Below are positions 4,151 to 5,410 of a stretch of DNA of 5,410 nt, piece by piece. The DNA lies in assembly GCA_964522845.1 (NCBI GenBank), contig CAZFZQ010000053.1, positions 1 through 5,410 on the forward strand, read 5' to 3'. The stretch is from CAZFZQ01 sp964522845. Lineage in GTDB: Bacteria; Patescibacteriota; Patescibacteriia; GCA-002772895. The notes under the pieces are model-generated. The model worked only from the letters and a program-made list of their open reading frames with translations, ran no database searches and was not told the origin of the DNA. Within the stretch, counting starts at the first letter, position 1, and every line of letters begins with the position of its first letter. Position numbers and translations under genes: made by a program.

Positions 4151-5041
4151 ATGCAGAAAACTAACGCTTTTGTTTTGCGCCGGCAAGATTTCCGCGAATA
4201 TGACCGGATTTATACGCTTTATTCCGACCAATACGGTAAAATATCTCTACTGGCGCGCGGGGCGCGGCGGATAAAGAGCAAGCTGGCGCCGCATCTGGAG
4301 GGATTAAATGAAGTGCGGCTGAATTTTGCCAAAGGAAAAATTTTTAATCATTTGTCCGGCGCGAATGTTATTTCTTTGAATAAAGGATTGCTTTGCGACA
4401 GCGAGAAAATCGCTTTTATTTCCGATTGTTTTCATCTTTTAGACCGCTTCATAAAACCGGAAGAAGGGGATGTGATGATTTATGATTTAATGAAAGAAGT
4501 TTTTGTAGCCGTCAGTAGTGTCATTGCGAGCCCTTCCGAGGGCGTGGCAATCCCATACCATTTTGGCGAGATTGCTTCGTCGATGACTCCTCGCAATGAC
4601 AAATATAATAAAATCCGCGTTTACTTTTTTTGGCGTCTGGCGGATCTATTGGGTTACCGCCCCCAGCTTGACGAATGCGCGCTGTGCGGGAAAGCGGTCG
4701 GCTACGTTCCACCTCTTCCTCTGCCCCCTTTTAAGGGGGAAGTGCCCGAAGGGCGAAGGGGGATGGATGGCATAGAGAATCCGGACGACACCCCCTCTGC
4801 CTTGTGGGCATCTCCCCCTCTAAAGAGCGGGGAGAGGAAAAATTCAAAATTCAACATTACCGACAATATAATAATATGTAGCAAGTGCGTGGGCGACGGT
4901 ATTTTTATCCAAGAAAATTCTCTGCAAAGTTTAAGAAAAATTTTTCAAGTGGGTCTCGCGGAATTTTTACAAACCGAATTAGATAATCAGCTTCTCGCCA
5001 TCACGGAAAAGGCCAGGCAGATAAAATTAAGCGAACTGTGA
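4151..5041 (+). CDS. recO: DNA repair protein RecO with two repeat-encoded insertions
   Basis: RecO works with RecR (and RecF) to load RecA on single-stranded DNA covered by SSB. The N-terminal OB-fold is clear: TNAFVLRRQDFREYDRIYTL (4-23), then YGKISLLARGARRIKSKL (28-45). After a helical domain comes a zinc finger with C176xxC179 and C243xxC246, and a C-terminal helical segment. At 296 residues it is longer than the usual 230-250. Two stretches explain the excess: V124-D150 (27 residues) is exactly one CATTGCGAG palindrome, and about P187-R229 (43 residues) is a double-headed C/G-rich palindrome lying between the two zinc-binding CxxC pairs. Without them the length is about 226. Both keep the frame and have no stop codon, so the gene is probably functional. 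Start ATG 4151 fits the family; no normal ribosome-binding site is present. Confidence 0.93.
   Translation: MQKTNAFVLRRQDFREYDRIYTLYSDQYGKISLLARGARRIKSKLAPHLEGLNEVRLNFAKGKIFNHLSGANVISLNKGLLCDSEKIAFISDCFHLLDRFIKPEEGDVMIYDLMKEVFVAVSSVIASPSEGVAIPYHFGEIASSMTPRNDKYNKIRVYFFWRLADLLGYRPQLDECALCGKAVGYVPPLPLPPFKGEVPEGRRGMDGIENPDDTPSALWASPPLKSGERKNSKFNITDNIIICSKCVGDGIFIQENSLQSLRKIFQVGLAEFLQTELDNQLLAITEKARQIKLSEL
4520..4600. repeat. CATTGCGAG-family palindrome in frame within recO
   Basis: The element is 81 nt, bounded by gtcattgcgag (4520-4530) and ctcgcaatgac (4590-4600), a perfect 11-bp terminal inverted repeat. An inner pair ggcaatc (4546-4552) with gattgc (4570-4575) continues the fold. It begins on a codon boundary and encodes V124-D150 of RecO (27 codons, no stop). 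It is related to the degenerate copy at 2403-2453. Confidence 0.9.
4711..4839. repeat. Double-headed C/G-rich palindrome in frame within recO zinc finger
   Basis: The first head has ccccctt (4724-4730) with aaggggg (4733-4739), then gccc (4744-4747) with gggc (4751-4754). The second head has ctccccctc (4812-4820) with gag (4825-4827) and ggggag (4829-4834) around taaa. The right side of head one (4735-4765) is complementary in outline to the left side of head two (4788-4818), with a central spacer of about 26 nt. The layout matches the element before map. It encodes about 43 Pro/Gly/charge-rich residues between the two CxxC pairs. Confidence 0.85.
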
Positions 5042-5055
5042 TTTTCTTCTGCGGT

Positions 5056-5106
5056 GTCATTCCCGCTCCGTATCAAAGTACGGGGCAAGTTCCGGCGGGA
5101 ATCCAG
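5056..5106. repeat. TCATTCCCGC...GCGGGAATCC palindromic repeat after recO
   Basis: attcccgc (5059-5066) pairs perfectly with gcgggaat (5095-5102), and inside it ccgta (5068-5072) pairs with tacgg (5079-5083). This wording matches a dispersed repeat family I recall from many bacteria. It begins 14 nt after the recO stop and may protect or end the transcript, but has no T-tract directly after the stem. Confidence 0.75.
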
Positions 5107-5108
5107 TT

Positions 5109-5137
5109 TTTACAAAAATACTTCTCCTTGTTAGAAT
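5109..5137 (+). promoter_or_regulatory. Sigma-70-type promoter ahead of the tRNA-like sequence
   Basis: TTTACA (5109-5114) and TAGAAT (5132-5137) are separated by 17 nt, each one mismatch from consensus. The expected start near 5144 is about 4 nt before the first base of the tRNA-like acceptor stem (5148), a typical arrangement for a short stable RNA gene. Confidence 0.55.
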
Positions 5138-5147
5138 AATATTGTCT

Positions 5148-5215
5148 GGGGGTGGCATAGCGCGAAGTCGGATTTGCCAATCATGGCTTCCGGGGTGCAA
5201 ATCCCCGCACCTCCA
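5148..5215 (+). ncRNA. tRNA-like RNA without a normal D arm (or tRNA pseudogene)
   Basis: A 7-bp acceptor-like stem forms between GGGGGTG (5148-5154) and CACCTCC (5208-5214), with one G-U pair, then A5215. A T-arm-like hairpin CGGGG-TGCAAAT-CCCCG (5191-5207) sits exactly where it should; its loop differs from the usual TTCRANY at the second base. Only 36 nt lie between acceptor and T arm, about 5-7 too few. They fold as one long arm: GAAGTC (5164-5169) with GGCTTC (5185-5190) and GATT (5171-5174) with AATC (5179-5182) around TGCC. TTGCCAA resembles a Gly-GCC anticodon loop but lacks a proper stem, and the A discriminator is atypical for glycine. CCA is not encoded (GCA instead). It may be a decayed tRNA, an armless tRNA-like RNA, or a repeat. 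Confidence 0.4.
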
Positions 5216-5286
5216 GCACAAATTTGACAATTTTTTATAATTCTGATATAGTGAAATCAAGATTGGCAAATCCGATTTTAGCGCTA
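5158..5286. repeat. Inverted repeat pair linking the tRNA-like and short-RNA regions
   Basis: tcggatttgccaatc (5168-5182) is the exact reverse complement of gattggcaaatccga (5261-5275). Beyond it tagcgc (5158-5163) matches gcgcta (5281-5286), giving 21 perfect pairs interrupted only by a 4/5-nt internal loop. The left arm is the centre of the tRNA-like sequence; the right arm is the start of the predicted short transcript. Confidence 0.8.
5224..5252 (+). promoter_or_regulatory. Near-consensus extended -10 promoter
   Basis: A perfect -35 TTGACA (5224-5229), a 17-nt spacer and TATAGT (5247-5252, one mismatch) with a TGn extension (5244-5246) make this the strongest promoter in the window. The start is expected around 5259-5261. 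Confidence 0.7.
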
Positions 5287-5321
5287 CGTTGAAGTCCCAA
5301 AGAGCCCGCAAGGGCTTTTTT
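5259..5321 (+). ncRNA. Predicted short transcript (~63 nt) partly antisense to the tRNA-like sequence
   Basis: A strong promoter ends at 5252 and a compact terminator ends at 5321, with no open reading frame worth the name between them, which is the layout of a small RNA gene. Its first 26 nt (5261-5286) are complementary to 5158-5182 of the tRNA-like sequence; the remainder (5287-5300) is a short single-stranded-looking linker. The endpoints are inferred from promoter spacing and the T-tract. Alternatives are a leader with attenuator for a gene beyond the window, or a second copy of a dispersed repeat that happens to lie between the two signals. Confidence 0.45.
5303..5321 (+). terminator. 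Rho-independent terminator with GCAA tetraloop
   Basis: AGCCC (5303-5307) pairs with GGGCT (5312-5316) around a GCAA loop of the stable GNRA type, followed by six T (5316-5321). Upstream AAAG can extend the stem into the T-run. Confidence 0.75.
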
Positions 5322-5323
5322 GG

Positions 5324-5353
5324 TTGACAAAATTATCTAATTTTAGCTAAAAA
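5324..5353 (+). promoter_or_regulatory. Possible promoter for a gene beyond the window
   Basis: A perfect TTGACA (5324-5329) directly follows the terminator. The best -10 is TAAAAA (5348-5353) at 18 nt, only 4 of 6 matches, in a very A/T-rich stretch. No start codon with a long frame follows before the window ends. Confidence 0.35.
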
Positions 5354-5367
5354 TTTAAATAATCAAG

Positions 5368-5390
5368 TTAACAATGCACCACTTTGTTAA
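5368..5390. other. Small hairpin near the window end
   Basis: ttaacaa (5368-5374) pairs perfectly with ttgttaa (5384-5390) around a 9-nt loop. If the promoter at 5324 is real this lies in its 5' leader. It could be an operator-like palindrome or chance in A/T-rich DNA. Confidence 0.3.
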
Positions 5391-5410
5391 TTACTTCATT
5401 AGAAGATAAG

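Larger units (their letters stand above)
4000..4152. repeat. Inverted repeat framing the ruvX-recO spacer
   Basis: The left arm starting at 4000 (atgcccagtaagacc, then aactttga) is the reverse complement of the right arm 4131-4152 (tcaaagttg, then tcttactgggtat), with one 1-nt gap and one mismatch over about 22 bp. Inside lie a perfect 9-bp hairpin (cgttatgcc 4027-4035 with ggcataacg 4039-4047) and a second partner for the right arm: aactttgaa 4092-4100 with ttcaaagtt 4130-4138. The arms carry the ruvX stop codon and reach the recO start codon. It may be a small MITE-like insertion or an RNA control structure. I cannot define a target-site duplication. Confidence 0.65.

Noticed and set aside
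2715..4839. CRISPR array, because of repeated palindromic units
   Set aside because: The units are not regularly spaced, the spacing ranges from tens to over a thousand bases, they lie inside genes, and there are no unique equal-length spacers or cas genes.
4521..4884. Minus-strand frames across the recO repeats (63 and 60 residues)
   Set aside because: They arise because the palindromes lack stop codons on both strands. They lie wholly inside recO and resemble no protein family.
2815..5041. Alternative genetic code with TGA as glycine (found in some CPR lineages)
   Set aside because: TGA ends map exactly where ruvX starts and ends recO at the normal length, and no gene needs an internal TGA.
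5057..5311. 84-residue minus-strand reading frame after recO (contains CWRCGDLHPG)
   Set aside because: It is the antisense translation of the palindromic repeat, the tRNA-like sequence and the promoter region. The GDLHPG-type wording is what the reverse complement of a tRNA T arm gives. It has no ribosome-binding site and overlaps strong + strand signals.
5144..5321. SRP RNA, tmRNA or RNase P RNA
   Set aside because: None of their signature words is present: no GGAA-loop SRP helix 8, no tmRNA tag frame or GGATTCGACGG-type 5' end, and the region is far too short for RNase P.

Overview
This window looks like a ribosomal-protein/translocon gene cluster from a small-genome bacterium, most likely a member of the Candidate Phyla Radiation (Patescibacteria, Parcubacteria-like). 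That is an inference. It rests on the compact single-strand layout, weak or absent Shine-Dalgarno signals, and a high density of short palindromic dispersed repeats of kinds I associate with those genomes. TGA ends both map and recO and appears in no gene, so the standard bacterial code applies rather than the TGA=Gly code of some CPR groups.

All protein genes are on the + strand. In order they are: the 3' part of rplO (L15, 1-272), secY (373-1644), adk (1745-2380), a small unrecognised gene (2464-2658) followed by a Rho-independent terminator (2662-2687), map (2815-3585), ruvX overlapping map by 4 nt (3582-4010), and recO (4151-5041). The first three continue the spc operon logic (ribosome, protein export, nucleotide balance). 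map removes N-terminal methionine. ruvX and recO handle recombination, repair and rRNA processing.

The most unusual property is the repeat load. I see at least six repeat families in 5.4 kb, and several sit inside or flush against genes. The rplO-secY and secY-adk spacers are diverged copies of one hairpin repeat, and both spacers are exactly 100 nt. A 7-bp tandem repeat spans the adk stop codon. A double-headed G/C-rich palindrome supplies the only ribosome-binding site for map and contains a G-quadruplex motif. A related unit is inserted in frame in ruvX. recO carries two different palindromic repeats in frame, one of them between the two CxxC pairs of its zinc finger. Removing the two recO inserts returns the protein to roughly its usual family length. 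This resembles in-frame palindromic elements known from Rickettsia.

The last 369 nt (5042-5410) hold no convincing protein gene. They contain a fifth palindromic repeat, then a well-formed promoter ahead of a tRNA-like sequence that lacks a normal D arm. A near-consensus extended -10 promoter follows and drives a predicted ~63-nt transcript that ends at a GNRA-loop terminator. Part of that short transcript is the perfect reverse complement of the core of the tRNA-like sequence. This pair is the best candidate here for an undescribed RNA arrangement, although a decayed tRNA plus a dispersed repeat could also explain it. A third promoter-like signal points out of the window.
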